The notes beneath the pieces were generated by a model, which worked only from the letters and a program-made list of their open reading frames with translations, had not been told where the DNA came from and did not search any database. The position numbers and the translations under genes were made by a program. This document shows, in pieces, positions 13,661-28,201 of a stretch of 64,000 nt of DNA. The stretch is from assembly GCF_024752025.1 (NCBI RefSeq), contig NZ_JANTPU010000001.1, forward strand, positions 1,798,001 to 1,862,000. The letters run 5' to 3'. The DNA comes from Pseudidiomarina sp. CB1. GTDB taxonomy: Bacteria; Pseudomonadota; Gammaproteobacteria; Enterobacterales; Alteromonadaceae. The first letter of the stretch is position 1. Every line of letters begins with the position of its first letter.

Positions 13661-13757
13661 GTCTGCCGCAGGGATGCGGCAGGCAAGCCCCCAAGGACGG
13701 GTTCACGGCGTCCCTTGGTGCTTGAGTTAGAGCCTCGCAGAAAGGCCTTCGCCTTTT
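13661..13757. repeat. Intergenic multi-hairpin element (REP-like) between tusA and a GNAT gene
   Basis: Three hairpins in 97 bases: CTGCCGCA/TGCGGCAG (13663-13682, loop GGGA); a long imperfect stem CAAGC-CCAAGG/CCTTGG-GCTTG (13684-13724); and AAAGGC/GCCTTT with a CTTC loop (13741-13756), which ends in the stop codon of the GNAT gene. The first two resemble dispersed intergenic repeats I recall from marine gammaproteobacterial genomes. The third may act as a two-way terminator for the convergent genes. Confidence 0.6.
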
Positions 13758-14235
13758 AGATGTACTTTTGCCAGAACTCGGCTTTGCCGTTGGCTTCGTC
13801 GAGTTGGTAAGGTTTGAAGCCGAATTTGTCGTAGGCAATTTTTGCTGGCTCGTTGCCTTGCAGTACTTCTAGCGTGAGCTTCACACAGCCCCGGAATTGC
13901 GCCAGGGTTTCTACTTCTTGCAGCAGACGCTTAGCAATACCTTTGCCGCGGAAGTCCTTGATAACAGCAATGTCATGAATGTTCATCACTGGTTTTGCCG
14001 CGAAGGTTGAGAAGCCTTCGACACAGTTGGCAAGCCCTACAGGTTCATCATCGACAAAAGCCAGCAGTGAAAAAACATAATCGCGCTTCGCCATTTCATC
14101 GACCAAGTTTTCCTTGGTTTCTTCCGGCAACTCCTCGCCGCCGCCCATTGGATCTTGCGCATAATCATTTAACATCGCAACTACCGCTTGACGGTGCTTC
14201 GGATTTTGGTAATCCGCTAAAATAATTTCAACCAT
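13756..14235 (-). CDS. GNAT-family N-acetyltransferase
   Basis: A 159-residue acetyl-CoA-dependent acetyltransferase of unknown substrate. The acetyl-CoA-binding motif A is clear (IHDIAVIKDFRGKGIAKRLL, Q/RxxGxG/A type), followed by motif B (NEPAKIAYDKFGFKP). I place the start at the ATG at 14235-14233 (MVEIILADYQ); reading could extend upstream within tag but those residues are not GNAT-like. The gene overlaps the end of tag by 8 bases, so the two are probably co-transcribed. Confidence 0.85.
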   Translation of the reverse strand: MVEIILADYQNPKHRQAVVAMLNDYAQDPMGGGEELPEETKENLVDEMAKRDYVFSLLAFVDDEPVGLANCVEGFSTFAAKPVMNIHDIAVIKDFRGKGIAKRLLQEVETLAQFRGCVKLTLEVLQGNEPAKIAYDKFGFKPYQLDEANGKAEFWQKYI

Positions 14236-14842
14236 GATGCTCTCGTGCTGTTGGAGAAAAATCACGCATTTCACGACATACTTCGTCGTAGCAATGGCAG
14301 TGAACCACATGATCATTCACCATGCCCACCGCTTGCATAAATGCATAACATATCGTCGTACCTACAAAGCTAAAACCCGCTTTCTTTAAGGCTTTGGCCA
14401 TCCTATCAGAAACCTCGTCAGAAGTCGGTATGTCGCCACCCTGCCGAGCGAAAATTCGCGGCGTTCCATCGCTGAATTGCCACAAAAAATCATTAAACGC
14501 GATGCCTTGCTCACGTAATTGCAGATAAGCCCGTGCATTCTTGAAAATAGACTCGATTTTAAGTTTATTACGAATAATACCCGCATTTTGCATCAAATCG
14601 TCTTTGTAACTTGCTGGAAGTTGTATGATCTGCTCGGGGTCGAAATCACAATACGCCTGTTCGTAATTTTCTTGCTTGCGCAAAATCGTTATCCAGCTCA
14701 AACCGGCTTGCTGACCGTCCAAACAAAGTTTGGCGAACAACTCTTGGCTGTCGGCCACTGGCCGTCCCCATACCTTATCGTGGTAACGCGTATATTGCGG
14801 GTCATCACCGCACCAACTGCAGCGCTTCAAGTTGTCTGGCAT
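14228..14842 (-). CDS. tag: DNA-3-methyladenine glycosylase I
   Basis: Excises 3-methyladenine from alkylated DNA, first step of base-excision repair. The N-terminus (RCSWCGDDPQYTRYHDKVWG) and C-terminus (VVHCHCYDEVC) provide the family's zinc ligands: Cys8, His21 and the C-terminal His and Cys. The central QAGLSWITILRKQENY is the Tag signature with the helix-hairpin-helix fold. Length 204 is slightly above E. coli Tag (187). Divergent from glyQ with 99 bases between starts. Confidence 0.95.
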   Translation of the reverse strand: MPDNLKRCSWCGDDPQYTRYHDKVWGRPVADSQELFAKLCLDGQQAGLSWITILRKQENYEQAYCDFDPEQIIQLPASYKDDLMQNAGIIRNKLKIESIFKNARAYLQLREQGIAFNDFLWQFSDGTPRIFARQGGDIPTSDEVSDRMAKALKKAGFSFVGTTICYAFMQAVGMVNDHVVHCHCYDEVCREMRDFSPTAREHHG

Positions 14843-14941
14843 TTTTCACTTGGCTCCTATAGCCATGCCCTGTCACCAAGGCTGAATAAAGGTTATAATT
14901 TACGCCAATTTTCCGTAAAGATCTAAGTACGAGACCAACCC

Positions 14942-15847
14942 ATGGCTAGCTATGATGTAAAAACCTTTCAGGGGCTTATCCTCGCGCTGCAAGATTACTG
15001 GGCGCAGCAAGGTTGCGCAATTGTGCAGCCCCTCGACATGGAAGTAGGTGCAGGCACCTTCCATCCAATGACCTTTATCCGTGCGGTCGGCCCAGAGCCA
15101 GCCAACTATGCCTACGTGCAACCGTGCCGCCGGCCGACGGATGGCCGTTACGGCGAAAACCCTAACCGTTTGCAACATTACTATCAGTTCCAAGTGATTT
15201 TGAAACCATCACCAAAAGATATTCAGGAGCTTTACTTAGGCTCCCTGCAAATGCTCGGCTTTGACCCGCTGGTACACGATATTCGCTTCGTTGAAGATAA
15301 CTGGGAATCGCCAACCCTTGGTGCATGGGGTCTTGGTTGGGAAGTTTGGCTAAACGGCATGGAAGTGACACAGTTCACTTATTTCCAGCAAGTCGGTGGG
15401 CTTGAGTGTAAGCCAGTGGCCGGCGAAATTACTTATGGCCTCGAGCGTTTAGCCATGTACATTCAAGGCGTGGATAGCATCTATGACCTCGTTTGGACCG
15501 ACGGCCCACGCGGCAAAATTCTTTATGGCGATGTTTTCCATCAAAACGAAGTTGAACAATCCACTTATAACTTCGAACACGCTGATGTTGATGTTTTATT
15601 CGCTCGCTTTGATTCTTGCGAGAAAGAATGTGAGCACTTACTGTCATCAAACCTGCCGCTACCAGCGTATGAACAAGTTATGCGCGCTTCACATGCCTTC
15701 AATTTGCTGGATGCCCGTCATGCCATTTCGGTGACTGAGCGGCAACGCTATATTTTACGTGTTCGCACTATGGCCAAGGGTTGTGCCGAAGCTTACTACG
15801 CTGCGCGAGAAGCGCTTGGATTTCCACTGGCAGAGCAAGGAGCCTAA
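14942..15847 (+). CDS. glyQ: Glycyl-tRNA synthetase alpha subunit
   Basis: Class II synthetase catalytic subunit of the alpha2beta2 bacterial glycyl-tRNA synthetase. The 301-residue protein begins with the conserved [13 protein letters not shown] and contains the class II signature segments ([37 protein letters not shown]). A TATAAT box at 14894-14899 in the tag-glyQ gap could be its -10, though I see no good -35. glyS starts 3 bases after its stop. Confidence 0.97.
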   Translation: MASYDVKTFQGLILALQDYWAQQGCAIVQPLDMEVGAGTFHPMTFIRAVGPEPANYAYVQPCRRPTDGRYGENPNRLQHYYQFQVILKPSPKDIQELYLGSLQMLGFDPLVHDIRFVEDNWESPTLGAWGLGWEVWLNGMEVTQFTYFQQVGGLECKPVAGEITYGLERLAMYIQGVDSIYDLVWTDGPRGKILYGDVFHQNEVEQSTYNFEHADVDVLFARFDSCEKECEHLLSSNLPLPAYEQVMRASHAFNLLDARHAISVTERQRYILRVRTMAKGCAEAYYAAREALGFPLAEQGA

Positions 15848-15850
15848 GTC

Positions 15851-17920
15851 GTGCAAACAGCTACCCTACTCGTAGAAATAGGTACCGAAGAATTACCCCC
15901 GAAGGCCCTTAAGCGTCTTAGCGAAGCCTTTGGCGATGCGCTGCAAAATCAGTTGCAAGAACATAACATCGCCACTGGCGCGATGCATTTATTCGCCAGC
16001 CCGCGTCGTCTTGCCGTGCAGCTTAAGGACGTTGCTGCTCAGCAAGCCGATCAAGTCGTCGAAAAGCGCGGCCCGTCGGTTGATGTAGCTTTTGATAGCG
16101 ACGGCAATCCAACCAAGGCTGCCGAGGGCTGGGCTCGCTCCAACGGTATTAGCGTTGCTGAGGCCGAGCGCCTCGTCACCGATAAAGGCGAATGGCTGTT
16201 GTATAAAGCTGAAGTAAAAGGTCAACCATTGGCTGATTTGCTGCCTGATTTTGTACAAAAAGCTTTGGCGCAATTGCCCATTCCGAAGCCGATGCGCTGG
16301 GGCTCAAGCTCGGTGCAGTTTATTCGTCCGGTACATACCGTAACAATGCTGCACGGTGATCAGCTTATTCCTGGCACAGTGCTTGGTGTGGCTGCTTCAA
16401 ATCATTTGCTAGGTCACCGCTTTCATCGTCCTCAGGGCGCGACCTTGAAGCACGCTGACGATTACGAGTCGACACTAGAGGAAGCCTATGTGATCGCTGA
16501 TTTCGCCAAACGTCGGCAGCGCATCGTCGACGGCATCAGTGCCGCAGCGAAAGCCGCAAAGGGTACGATTCGCGAAGACGCTGAGCTGCTTGACGAGGTC
16601 ACCGCTTTGGTCGAATGGCCAGCGGCTTTAACGGCAAGCTTTGATGAAAGTTTTTTGAATGTACCTAAAGAGCCCTTGATCGTTACCATGAAGGACGATC
16701 AACGTTACTTCCCGCTCGAAGACAACAACGGTAACCTTTTGTCCAAGTTCGTGTTTGTCACCAATATCGACAGTAAAGACCCAGCGCAAATCATTTCAGG
16801 TAATGAACGTGTTGTGCGCCCACGCTTAGCCGATGCACAGTTTTTCTTTGAAACTGATAAGAAAACCAAGCTCGTTGACCGTGTTCCTGCCCTTGCGAAC
16901 GTTTTGTTCCAAAAGCAATTAGGAAGCATCAAAGATAAGTCAGATCGTATTTCCCAAGTCGCTGCGGGGATTGCCGAAAAACTCGGGCAAAGTGGCGACG
17001 TTGCCGAGCGCGCGGGTTATCTCTGTAAAGCCGACTTGGTAGCGCAAATGGTATCTGAGTTTCCTGAAACACAAGGCGTTATGGGGATGCATTACGCTCG
17101 TAACGACGGTGAAGCCGAGGGCGTCGCAGAGGCGATTTATGAGCATTATTTACCACGCTTTAGCGGCGACGTGTTGCCACAAAGTATCGCCGGGTGTGCA
17201 GTAGCAATTGCCGATAAACTCGATTCCTTGGTGGGTATTTTTGGCATCGGGCAAACGCCAAAAGGCGATCGTGACCCTTTTGCGTTGCGTCGCGCGGCGA
17301 TTGGCTTGCTGCGGATTATTGTCGAAAAAGACTTACCGCTTGATCTCATCGATCTGATCGAACTATCACGTAGCAGCTTTGCGAAGCTTCTTACCAACGA
17401 CAATGTCACCAATGACGTGTTGGAGTTTTTGCTAGGTCGCTTCCGTCCGATGTACCAAGAGCAAGGGATTAGCGTCGATGTTATTCAAGCAGTGCTCGCG
17501 CGCCGCCCCACTGCACCGGTCGACTTTGATAAGCGGGTTCGTGCCGTTGCAAGCTTCCGTGAGCTTAACGAAGCTGAAGCATTAGCTGCCGCAAATAAAC
17601 GCGTCGCTAATATTCTAGCGAAAGTAGAGACGCCAATTGCAGACAAAGTTGATAGCGGTTTGTTGTCGGCGCAAGAAGAAATTGCTCTTGTTAAAGCGTT
17701 AGAAGAGGCTGAGCTGCGTTCTGGTAGTGCATTAGAGCAAGGAGACTACACCGGGGCATTAAAGGCCCTAGCGGCCTTACAGAAGCCTGTAGATGCATTC
17801 TTTGATAACGTAATGGTCAATGCTGATGACTCAGCAGTCCGTGAAAACCGTCAAGCTTTATTGCAACGCTTACGTGGGCTGTTCTTGCAGATTGCGGACA
17901 TATCGGTTCTTAATCAGTAA
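15851..17920 (+). CDS. glyS: Glycyl-tRNA synthetase beta subunit
   Basis: tRNA-recognition subunit of glycyl-tRNA synthetase. The 689 residues match the E. coli subunit; the N-terminus [16 protein letters not shown] and the HD-like segment in the middle are typical, and the C-terminal anticodon-binding-like domain ends at residue 689. Start is GTG at 15851, with AAGGAG placed 8 bases upstream inside glyQ. Co-transcribed with glyQ and closed by the terminator at 17937. Confidence 0.97.
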   Translation: MQTATLLVEIGTEELPPKALKRLSEAFGDALQNQLQEHNIATGAMHLFASPRRLAVQLKDVAAQQADQVVEKRGPSVDVAFDSDGNPTKAAEGWARSNGISVAEAERLVTDKGEWLLYKAEVKGQPLADLLPDFVQKALAQLPIPKPMRWGSSSVQFIRPVHTVTMLHGDQLIPGTVLGVAASNHLLGHRFHRPQGATLKHADDYESTLEEAYVIADFAKRRQRIVDGISAAAKAAKGTIREDAELLDEVTALVEWPAALTASFDESFLNVPKEPLIVTMKDDQRYFPLEDNNGNLLSKFVFVTNIDSKDPAQIISGNERVVRPRLADAQFFFETDKKTKLVDRVPALANVLFQKQLGSIKDKSDRISQVAAGIAEKLGQSGDVAERAGYLCKADLVAQMVSEFPETQGVMGMHYARNDGEAEGVAEAIYEHYLPRFSGDVLPQSIAGCAVAIADKLDSLVGIFGIGQTPKGDRDPFALRRAAIGLLRIIVEKDLPLDLIDLIELSRSSFAKLLTNDNVTNDVLEFLLGRFRPMYQEQGISVDVIQAVLARRPTAPVDFDKRVRAVASFRELNEAEALAAANKRVANILAKVETPIADKVDSGLLSAQEEIALVKALEEAELRSGSALEQGDYTGALKALAALQKPVDAFFDNVMVNADDSAVRENRQALLQRLRGLFLQIADISVLNQ

Positions 17921-17936
17921 GCATTTGATAAATAAT

Positions 17937-17967
17937 AAAAAAGGAGCCAGTCGGCTCCTTTTTTTTT
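17937..17967. terminator. Bidirectional terminator between glyS and gyrB
   Basis: A 12-bp stem of AAAAAAGGAGCC paired with GGCTCCTTTTTT, loop AGTC, flanked by A-run and T-run on opposite sides. It can stop glyQS transcription rightward and gyrB transcription leftward. Confidence 0.92.
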
Positions 17968-17988
17968 GACGCCTTTGACAACGAAGCG

Positions 17989-21503
<3,515 letters not shown>

Positions 21504-21525
21504 AAAGCCCGTTAATCACTAGCGG

Positions 21526-22626
21526 CTACAGGCGCATTGGCATGACGACGTACAACGAAGCATCATCTTCATTATCTTCGATCAATCCACTTGCGTCAGG
21601 GCCCGATAACGTCATCTTGATCTTTTCGCCGTGAATCGTATTTAGAACATCAATCAGATAGCTAACATTAAAACCAATTTCTAGGCTATCGCCTTGATAG
21701 TCGACTTCGATGACTTCTTCAGCTGTCTCTTGTTCAGGGTTATTAGCGGTAAGGCACATCTCTCCTGAACTCAGATTTACCCGTACACCACGGTACTTTT
21801 CATTCGACAAAATCGCTGCACGAGAGCACGCTTGCTTGAGCACATCGCGGTCAGCAACCACGGTTTTATCGCCCCCCTGCGGTAGCACCCGACGATAGTC
21901 AGGAAAGCGACCATCCACCAACTTACTGGTGAATGACATACCGTTGGTCTCAACACGAATGTGGTTAGCACCAATCGCTACTTTCACCTCGTTATCGCCA
22001 TCATCGAGCAAACGCATCAACTCCATGATACCTTTGCGCGGAACAATAACTTGCCGGCCTGGTAAGTTGGGTTGCGGGATCTCAACTGAACTCATCGCCA
22101 ATCGGTGCCCATCGGTGGCAACAGTGCGTAAAGTGTTTGTATCCGTTTCAAACAACATTCCGTTTAGGTAGTAACGCACATCCTGATTCGCCATCGAAAA
22201 GTGAGTGCGCTCCATTAAGTCGCGTAACACACCTTGCGAGGTAACAAGTTGGATGTCGCTATCCCAGTCATCAATGTTAGGAAAGTCTTCGGCTGGCAAC
22301 GTCGCTAGCGTGAACTTACTGCGGCCCGAACGAATGGTCGCCTTTTCTCCGCTCGCACTTACTTCAACCTCGGCGTGATCTGGAAGACTTCGGACAATAT
22401 CCACCAACTTCTTCGCGGGAACCGTGAGCTGCCCCTCTTCGCCACCTTCGATTGCGCACACCGATACCAACTCAACTTCTAAATCTGTACCAGTAAGACG
22501 AATATGATCCGAAGCAACTTGAATCAATACATTCGATAAAATTGGAATTGTATGACGACGTTCAACTGCTCCACTAACTACTTGGAGAGGCTTTAAAAAC
22601 GCATCACGATTGATGGTAAATTTCAT
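21526..22626 (-). CDS. dnaN: DNA polymerase III beta sliding clamp
   Basis: Ring-shaped processivity clamp for DNA polymerase III. The 366 residues equal E. coli DnaN. The N-terminal start MKFTINRDAFLKPLQ, the internal three-domain repetition, and the C-terminus ending in YVVMPMRL (the hydrophobic-pocket tail) are all typical. It is 58 bases downstream of dnaA and 22 bases upstream of recF, in a dnaA-dnaN-recF-gyrB operon. Confidence 0.98.
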   Translation of the reverse strand: MKFTINRDAFLKPLQVVSGAVERRHTIPILSNVLIQVASDHIRLTGTDLEVELVSVCAIEGGEEGQLTVPAKKLVDIVRSLPDHAEVEVSASGEKATIRSGRSKFTLATLPAEDFPNIDDWDSDIQLVTSQGVLRDLMERTHFSMANQDVRYYLNGMLFETDTNTLRTVATDGHRLAMSSVEIPQPNLPGRQVIVPRKGIMELMRLLDDGDNEVKVAIGANHIRVETNGMSFTSKLVDGRFPDYRRVLPQGGDKTVVADRDVLKQACSRAAILSNEKYRGVRVNLSSGEMCLTANNPEQETAEEVIEVDYQGDSLEIGFNVSYLIDVLNTIHGEKIKMTLSGPDASGLIEDNEDDASLYVVMPMRL

Positions 22627-22684
22627 CCCGTCATTCCCCTGTGTTTCGTATCCCTGCGCACCGGCCTTACACTCACAGCTTAGT

Positions 22685-24076
22685 TTAGGCTGATAACGTT
22701 CGGATCAAGTTTCTATAATCTTCTTTAATATCATGCTGCGCATCTTTTAAGTTTTGTATTTTACGACACGCATGCAGAACTGTTGTATGGTCGCGTCCAC
22801 CGAAAGCATCACCAATTTCAGGAAGGCTATGATTGGTAAGCTCCTTCGCTAACGCCATAGCCAATTGTCGCGGACGCGCTATTGACCGTGTACGGCGCTT
22901 CGACAGTAAATCTGCCATTTTGATGTTGTAATACTCGGCGACCGTTTTTTGAATATTCTCTATAGTAACTAACTTCTCTTGCGCTGCAATCAAATCTCTT
23001 AGAGCTTCACGCACGAAATCAATCGTAATCTGTCGGCCAGTCAAATTAACGTTAGCCGCTAAACGGTTCAATGCCCCCTCTAATTCGCGAACATTAGAGC
23101 GCAACCGCTTGGCAATAAAGAACGCAACCTCGTGTGGCAACGTAATGCCTCGTTCTTGTGCCTTACGAATCAAAATCGCAACGCGTGTCTCCAACTCAGG
23201 CGGTTCAATGGCAATGGTTAAACCCCAACCAAAACGCGAGCGCAAACGATCCTCTACCCCTTCGATCTCTTTCGGATAGAGATCACTGGTCATAATGATT
23301 TGTTGGTTACCTTCAAGTAAGGCATTGAAAGTGTGGAAGAATTCTTCCTGAGAGCCTTTTTTGTTAGCAAAGAAATGAATATCATCTATCAACAATGCGT
23401 CGACCGAACGGTAATAGCGCTTAAACTCATTAATCGAGTTATTCTTTAGCGCGTTCACCATATCTTGGACGAAACGCTCAGCACGCATATAGAAAACCTT
23501 TGCGCCTTTTTTGTTGGCCATAATGGCATTACCAACCGCATGAAGCAGGTGCGTCTTACCGAGACCTGTGCCACCGTAGACAAACAGCGGGTTATAAACG
23601 CCGCCCGGATTTTCGGCCACTTGCGATGCTGCTGCACGAGCGAGTTGATTAGACTTACCTTCAACAAAGTTATCAAAGGTGTACTCTGGATGGATATTGC
23701 TTTCAAAGGCGGGAGCTGGAGTAGCTTCGTCCCAAGGACTTTGCCGACGGGAAGGTCGCTCGACTGCGGTGCGGCGCGGTTCAACTTTATTCTTATTATC
23801 AGCTGCACCATTCGTTTTGCGTTCGACGCCACCTACGGCAAAGGAAACGCTCGGGGCCTCGCCACCTTTGTCCTTCGCTGCTTCACCTAAATAATCATTG
23901 ATGAGACTTAGGTATTTATCCTTCACCCAATCAACGACATACATATTTGGAGCATAAAGCGTCAAAATATCATTACTCAGATCCGCCTGTAATGGTCGGA
24001 TCCAAGTATTATAATGTTGTGTCGACAGCTCGCTTTGTAGGCGCTCAGTACAATGTTCCCAAAGCGATTTACTCAC
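22685..24076 (-). CDS. dnaA: Chromosomal replication initiator DnaA
   Basis: AAA+ initiator that binds DnaA boxes and melts oriC. Domain I is at residues 1-90; a low-complexity linker with many basic and proline residues covers about 90-130; the AAA+ domain has Walker [14 protein letters not shown] and Walker [12 protein letters not shown]; domain IV ends with the DNA-binding signature [15 protein letters not shown]. Length 463 is standard. It is read away from the neighbouring oriC-like gap, co-directional with leftward replication. Confidence 0.98.
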   Translation of the reverse strand: MSKSLWEHCTERLQSELSTQHYNTWIRPLQADLSNDILTLYAPNMYVVDWVKDKYLSLINDYLGEAAKDKGGEAPSVSFAVGGVERKTNGAADNKNKVEPRRTAVERPSRRQSPWDEATPAPAFESNIHPEYTFDNFVEGKSNQLARAAASQVAENPGGVYNPLFVYGGTGLGKTHLLHAVGNAIMANKKGAKVFYMRAERFVQDMVNALKNNSINEFKRYYRSVDALLIDDIHFFANKKGSQEEFFHTFNALLEGNQQIIMTSDLYPKEIEGVEDRLRSRFGWGLTIAIEPPELETRVAILIRKAQERGITLPHEVAFFIAKRLRSNVRELEGALNRLAANVNLTGRQITIDFVREALRDLIAAQEKLVTIENIQKTVAEYYNIKMADLLSKRRTRSIARPRQLAMALAKELTNHSLPEIGDAFGGRDHTTVLHACRKIQNLKDAQHDIKEDYRNLIRTLSA

Positions 24077-24400
24077 TCTCTACTCCCTGCATTTCTGCCC
24101 TGCAATTCTGTAGCGATAGCGATCCTCTCCAGTGCTCCCACTTTTGCACTAGTTCTTCAAGAAAAAGGCGGGAATCTATCACGATTTTTTGTATAATTTA
24201 TTGCTATTGATTGTACTGAACTCGAGCGTCATTCGCTAGTCTGAACGGCAAATTATGCGACCAACTGCTGTCAGGTTATCCACAATAAGAATCTTTCTTC
24301 TTTTCTAATTGTGGATAGCTTTTTGCGTTGACTTTGATCCTTTTTATCGATAGAATTCGCGCTCTAAATTTTTAGGTAACCCGATTACGGAAGTAACGTT
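24077..24400. other. Likely replication origin (oriC) in the dnaA-rpmH gap
   Basis: This 324-base gap lies between divergent dnaA and rpmH. It holds a perfect DnaA box TTATCCACA at 24276-24284 on plus, and a one-mismatch box (CTATCCACA on the minus strand, 24310-24318) facing it. Next to them is an AT-rich stretch at 24181-24213 that could be the unwinding element. Genes on both sides are read away from the gap and parS sites lie nearby. Only two clear boxes are visible, fewer than in E. coli. The gap also carries the rpmH promoter and must contain the dnaA promoter. Confidence 0.75.
24328..24356 (+). promoter_or_regulatory. rpmH promoter (sigma-70)
   Basis: TTGACT (24328-24333) and TAGAAT (24351-24356) are separated by 17 bases, 44 bases before the rpmH start. 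The DnaA box at 24310 lies immediately upstream, so DnaA binding may affect this promoter. Confidence 0.8.
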
Positions 24401-24535
24401 ATGAAAAGAACATTTCAACCAAGCGTATTGAAGCGCAAGCGCACTCACGGTTTCCGTGCTCGTATGGCAACTAAGAACGGCCGCCAAGTTTTGGCACGTC
24501 GTCGTGCCAAGGGCCGCAAAGTCCTGTCTGCGTAA
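24401..24535 (+). CDS. rpmH: 50S ribosomal protein L34
   Basis: A 44-residue, very basic ribosomal protein. The sequence starts [18 protein letters not shown] and ends GRKVLSA, the full family signature. It heads the conserved rpmH-rnpA-yidD-yidC-mnmE series; the rnpA start codon follows its TAA directly. Confidence 0.98.
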   Translation: MKRTFQPSVLKRKRTHGFRARMATKNGRQVLARRRAKGRKVLSA

Positions 24536-24931
24536 TTGAAGCAGTTTTCCTATGGTCGGGAGTTACGTCTGCTAACTCCCGCTCAATTTCAGCAAGTCTT
24601 CAATAGCCCCCCGGTGAAAGCTGTCACAGCTGAACTCACCATGCTCGCAACTCCAAATCAATTCAGCCATCCTCGGCTCGGCGTGACGATTTCAAAGAAA
24701 CGCGCAAAGCGTGCAGTTGATCGAAATCGAATAAAACGCAAGATTCGAGAGAATTTTAGGCTGAAACAGCATAAAATACCGCCATTCGACATTATCGTTA
24801 TCGCAAAAAGCGGTATTGCCGATCTGGAAAATGATGCTTTGCAACAACGGCTCGATTATTTATGGCGAACATTAAGCAAGCGGTGCGTGCAGTACCTATC
24901 GGCTGCATCCGATTCTACCAGTGGTTCATAA
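24536..24931 (+). CDS. rnpA: Ribonuclease P protein component
   Basis: Protein cofactor of RNase P, which trims the 5' leader of tRNA precursors. The 131-residue sequence contains [29 protein letters not shown], whose core RNRIKR is the RNase P protein signature (about residues 63-68). The start is the TTG at 24536, directly abutting the rpmH stop codon, which implies translational coupling. The 3' end overlaps yidD by 70 bases. Confidence 0.94.
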   Translation: MKQFSYGRELRLLTPAQFQQVFNSPPVKAVTAELTMLATPNQFSHPRLGVTISKKRAKRAVDRNRIKRKIRENFRLKQHKIPPFDIIVIAKSGIADLENDALQQRLDYLWRTLSKRCVQYLSAASDSTSGS

Positions 24932-25146
24932 GCCCACTGATAGGTCCGCGCTGTAGGTTTCAACCCACCTGCTCGCAATACGCCATCGAAGCGATACAAA
25001 AGCATGGTATGATGCGGGGCTTCTGGCTTGCCAGTAAACGCATTAGTAAATGTCATCCCGGTCATCCGGGCGGCTTCGACCCGGTGCCCAAAACAAACGC
25101 ATCGGACTCAAAGAACGAAAGTAAAACAGAGACGAAGGACTTATGA
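24862..25146 (+). CDS. yidD: Membrane protein insertion efficiency factor YidD
   Basis: Small membrane-associated protein thought to aid YidC-dependent insertion. The conserved core [25 protein letters not shown] with its paired cysteines, and [14 protein letters not shown], identify it. The 94-residue reading overlaps the end of rnpA by 70 bases and the start of yidC by 4 (ATGA), both as in other gammaproteobacteria. The C-terminal tail is charged and low in complexity. Confidence 0.95.
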   Translation: MANIKQAVRAVPIGCIRFYQWFISPLIGPRCRFQPTCSQYAIEAIQKHGMMRGFWLASKRISKCHPGHPGGFDPVPKTNASDSKNESKTETKDL

Positions 25147-26831
25147 ATTCGCCACGTTCCATATTGTTTATTGCTTTTTTGGTAGTGAGCTTTTTCCTCT
25201 ATCAGAACTGGGTCATTGATACCGCTCCTGGTACACAAAAAGCGGCCCAACAAGCTTCTCAAACAGCGAATACTGCTAACTCCTCTGCTACTACAGAAAG
25301 TGCAGTACCAAGCGCAGATCCAAGCCTACGCGATGAAAGCGTACCCAATTCGACCGGTAGCGATACTCCTACAGTAGCTGAGGCTGTTTCTGGTGGTCGG
25401 GTACAAGTTACCACTGACGTGCTAGATGTTGCTATTGCCTTACGCGGCGGTGATATCGTCAACGCACAACTGCTAGAGTTTGCCCGCACGCAAGATTCAA
25501 AGGCTCGTTTTGAACTCCTTCATGATGACCCAACGCAGCTCTACATTGCTCAGTCAGGCCTCGTCGGCAAAGACGGTACAGATTCGTCCGATGGTCGCCC
25601 ATTGTTCTACGTGGAACGTGACAGCTATGAAATGACCGGTGATACGCTCCGCGTACCAATGACGTACACCATGGACGATGGCTCAAAAATTACCAAAACC
25701 TTCGTTTTCAATAAGGGCTCTTATGCCATTGACGTCGTTTATTCAGTGCAAAACGCCGGTACTGCGCATAAAGAAGTACAGTTTTATGCTCAGTTAAAGC
25801 AAATCATCACTGAAGCTGGCGGTAGCATGATGATGCCTACCTATAAAGGTGGCGCCTATTCATGGGACGAAGACCGTTACGAAAAATACGACTTTGATGA
25901 CATGCGGGACAAGCCTCTGCGTATTTCAACCGAAGCTGGTTGGGTAGGCATGTTAGAGCACTACTTCGTTAGTGCTTGGATTCCACGCGCTAACGGTACA
26001 AAGCAGCTCTCGTCGAGCGTCATTGGCGGTAACCAAGCGCTGATGCGAGTGATTTACCCTACCGCGACCATCGCTCCAAATAGTGAAGCCGAAATTCGCT
26101 CTACTTTATTCGTCGGACCTAAAGACCAAGACGCCATGGCCGCGGTTGCGGAAAACCTCGATTTAACCGTCGATTACGGCTTCTTATGGTGGCTCGCTCA
26201 GCCCATCTTTAAGCTGTTGCAGTTCTTACAAAGCTTCTTGATCAACTGGGGTCTGTCGATCATCGCAGTAACCGTTATCATTAAAGCTGTGCTCTATCCA
26301 TTGACCAAAGCCCAATACGTGTCGATGGCAAAAATGCGCATGATTCAGCCGAAGATGCAGGCGCTAAAAGAGCGTCATGGCGACGACCGTCAGAAGATGT
26401 CGCAAGCTATGATGAAGCTCTACAAAGAAGAAAAAGTGAACCCGCTGGGTGGTTGTTTGCCAATGTTGCTGCAATTACCGATCTTCTTGTCGCTCTACTG
26501 GGTACTCCTCGAAAGTGTTGAACTGCGCCATGCGCCACTGTTCCTCTGGATTGAAGATTTGTCAGCGAAAGACCCGTATTACATCCTGCCGTTATTAATG
26601 GGTGTGTCAATGTGGTTCATGCAGAAACTACAGCCTACGCCGGCAACCGATCCAATGCAGCAGAAATTGATGCAGTACATGCCGGTGATCTTCACGGTGT
26701 TCTTCCTATGGTTCCCATCAGGTCTAGTGTTGTATTGGTTGAGTAACAACCTGATCACCATCGGTCAAATGCAGTGGATTTACCGCGGCCTTGAGAAAAA
26801 AGGCATGATGGAGCGTCGTAAGAAGAAATGA
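25143..26831 (+). CDS. yidC: Membrane protein insertase YidC
   Basis: Inner-membrane insertase and Sec partner. One N-terminal transmembrane segment (residues 5-22) is followed by a serine/threonine-rich linker, a large periplasmic domain (about 70-340), and the conserved five-helix insertase core starting near [13 protein letters not shown] and containing [15 protein letters not shown] and the [15 protein letters not shown] segment. Length 562 fits gammaproteobacteria. A degenerate parS site lies inside (25603). Shares ATGA overlaps with yidD and mnmE. Confidence 0.97.
   Translation: MNSPRSILFIAFLVVSFFLYQNWVIDTAPGTQKAAQQASQTANTANSSATTESAVPSADPSLRDESVPNSTGSDTPTVAEAVSGGRVQVTTDVLDVAIALRGGDIVNAQLLEFARTQDSKARFELLHDDPTQLYIAQSGLVGKDGTDSSDGRPLFYVERDSYEMTGDTLRVPMTYTMDDGSKITKTFVFNKGSYAIDVVYSVQNAGTAHKEVQFYAQLKQIITEAGGSMMMPTYKGGAYSWDEDRYEKYDFDDMRDKPLRISTEAGWVGMLEHYFVSAWIPRANGTKQLSSSVIGGNQALMRVIYPTATIAPNSEAEIRSTLFVGPKDQDAMAAVAENLDLTVDYGFLWWLAQPIFKLLQFLQSFLINWGLSIIAVTVIIKAVLYPLTKAQYVSMAKMRMIQPKMQALKERHGDDRQKMSQAMMKLYKEEKVNPLGGCLPMLLQLPIFLSLYWVLLESVELRHAPLFLWIEDLSAKDPYYILPLLMGVSMWFMQKLQPTPATDPMQQKLMQYMPVIFTVFFLWFPSGLVLYWLSNNLITIGQMQWIYRGLEKKGMMERRKKK
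25603..25618. other. Degenerate parS-like site in yidC
   Basis: TGTTCTACGTGGAACG matches 14 of 16 positions of the parS sequence seen twice in recF. It lies on the other side of the likely oriC, 1.2 kb from rpmH. Could be a weaker third parS or chance. Confidence 0.4.
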
Positions 26832-28201
26832 GCCTCGAGCTAAGTAACGATACCATTGTTGCCCAAGCCACCCCGCCTGGACGCGGCGGGGTTGGTATCG
26901 TACGTGTTAGTGGCCCTGCAGCGCGCGCTATTGCCGAAACGTTGCTAGGCCACTGCCCACCACCGCGAAAAGCCGAATACCTTCCCTTTCGTGATGCCCA
27001 AGGCGACTTGCTCGACGAAGGCATAGCTTTGTTCTTTGCTGGGCCGAACTCGTTTACCGGTGAAGACGTGCTTGAGTTACAAGGCCATGGCGGTCCAGTG
27101 CTCATTGATATGATCATCAAAGCGATTCTAGATTTACCCGATGTACGTCCTGCGCGCCCCGGTGAATTTAGTGAACGCGCTTTCATGAATGACAAACTCG
27201 ATTTAACGCAAGCAGAGGCGATAGCCGATCTGATCGATACCACTTCAGAGCAAGCGGCAAAAGCGGCCTTACAGAGCTTACAAGGTGGCTTCTCGCACGA
27301 AATTGATCAGCTTGTCGACGCGGTCATTCGTTTACGTATGTATGTCGAAGCCGCCATCGACTTTCCCGACGAAGAAATCGACTTTCTTAGTGATGGCAAA
27401 GTCACGACTGACCTTGAGGCCATTTTAGATCACATGCAGCAGGTCATGGTGCAAGCGAAGCAAGGTTCGCTGCTACGTGAGGGCATGAAAGTGGTTATTG
27501 CCGGACGTCCGAATGCCGGTAAGTCAAGCTTGTTAAATGCTCTCGCTGGCCGCGAATCAGCCATCGTAACGTCGATCGCTGGTACCACTCGTGACGTACT
27601 GCGAGAACATATTCAGATTGATGGCATGCCATTGCACATCATCGATACCGCAGGTCTACGCGAGAGTCCCGACGAAGTTGAGCAAATCGGTATTCAACGC
27701 GCGTGGGACGAAATTCGCGGCGCAGATCGTGTGCTGTTTATGGTCGATGCTACTGAAACACAAGCCGTCCACCCTGCCGATATTTGGCCGGAGTTTTTCG
27801 CGCAGCTTCCAGCGGAACTACCCTATACCGTTATCCGTAATAAAGTCGATTTAAACGAAGAGCCGGTACAACTCGAAGACATTGGTGGCGTACCAGTACT
27901 GCACCTTTCTGCCAAGACTGGCCATGGTGTGGAACTGCTGCGTGAACACCTTAAACATTGTGTCGGTTATCAAGCGACCAGCGAAGGCAGCTTTATGGCA
28001 CGGCGTCGTCACCTCGCCGCCTTAGAAAAAGCACGTGAGCACTTACTTACTGGTCAAGAAGCTCTAGAGCAACATGTTGCAGGTGAGATTCTTGCCGAAG
28101 AACTGCGTTTAGCGCAACAACACTTAAACGAAATCACCGGCGAATTTACCTCCGACGATTTGCTTGGCAAGATTTTTAGTTCGTTCTGTATCGGTAAATA
28201 A
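26828..28201 (+). CDS. mnmE: tRNA modification GTPase MnmE
   Basis: With MnmG, installs the carboxymethylaminomethyl group on U34 of several tRNAs. The 457-residue protein has the N-terminal tetrahydrofolate-binding domain ([12 protein letters not shown]), a helical domain interrupted by the G domain ([24 protein letters not shown]), and the C-terminal CIGK with its essential cysteine. It overlaps yidC by 4 bases. Its usual partner mnmG is not downstream; a flagellar block read in the opposite direction starts 9 bases later. Confidence 0.97.
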   Translation: MSLELSNDTIVAQATPPGRGGVGIVRVSGPAARAIAETLLGHCPPPRKAEYLPFRDAQGDLLDEGIALFFAGPNSFTGEDVLELQGHGGPVLIDMIIKAILDLPDVRPARPGEFSERAFMNDKLDLTQAEAIADLIDTTSEQAAKAALQSLQGGFSHEIDQLVDAVIRLRMYVEAAIDFPDEEIDFLSDGKVTTDLEAILDHMQQVMVQAKQGSLLREGMKVVIAGRPNAGKSSLLNALAGRESAIVTSIAGTTRDVLREHIQIDGMPLHIIDTAGLRESPDEVEQIGIQRAWDEIRGADRVLFMVDATETQAVHPADIWPEFFAQLPAELPYTVIRNKVDLNEEPVQLEDIGGVPVLHLSAKTGHGVELLREHLKHCVGYQATSEGSFMARRRHLAALEKAREHLLTGQEALEQHVAGEILAEELRLAQQHLNEITGEFTSDDLLGKIFSSFCIGK

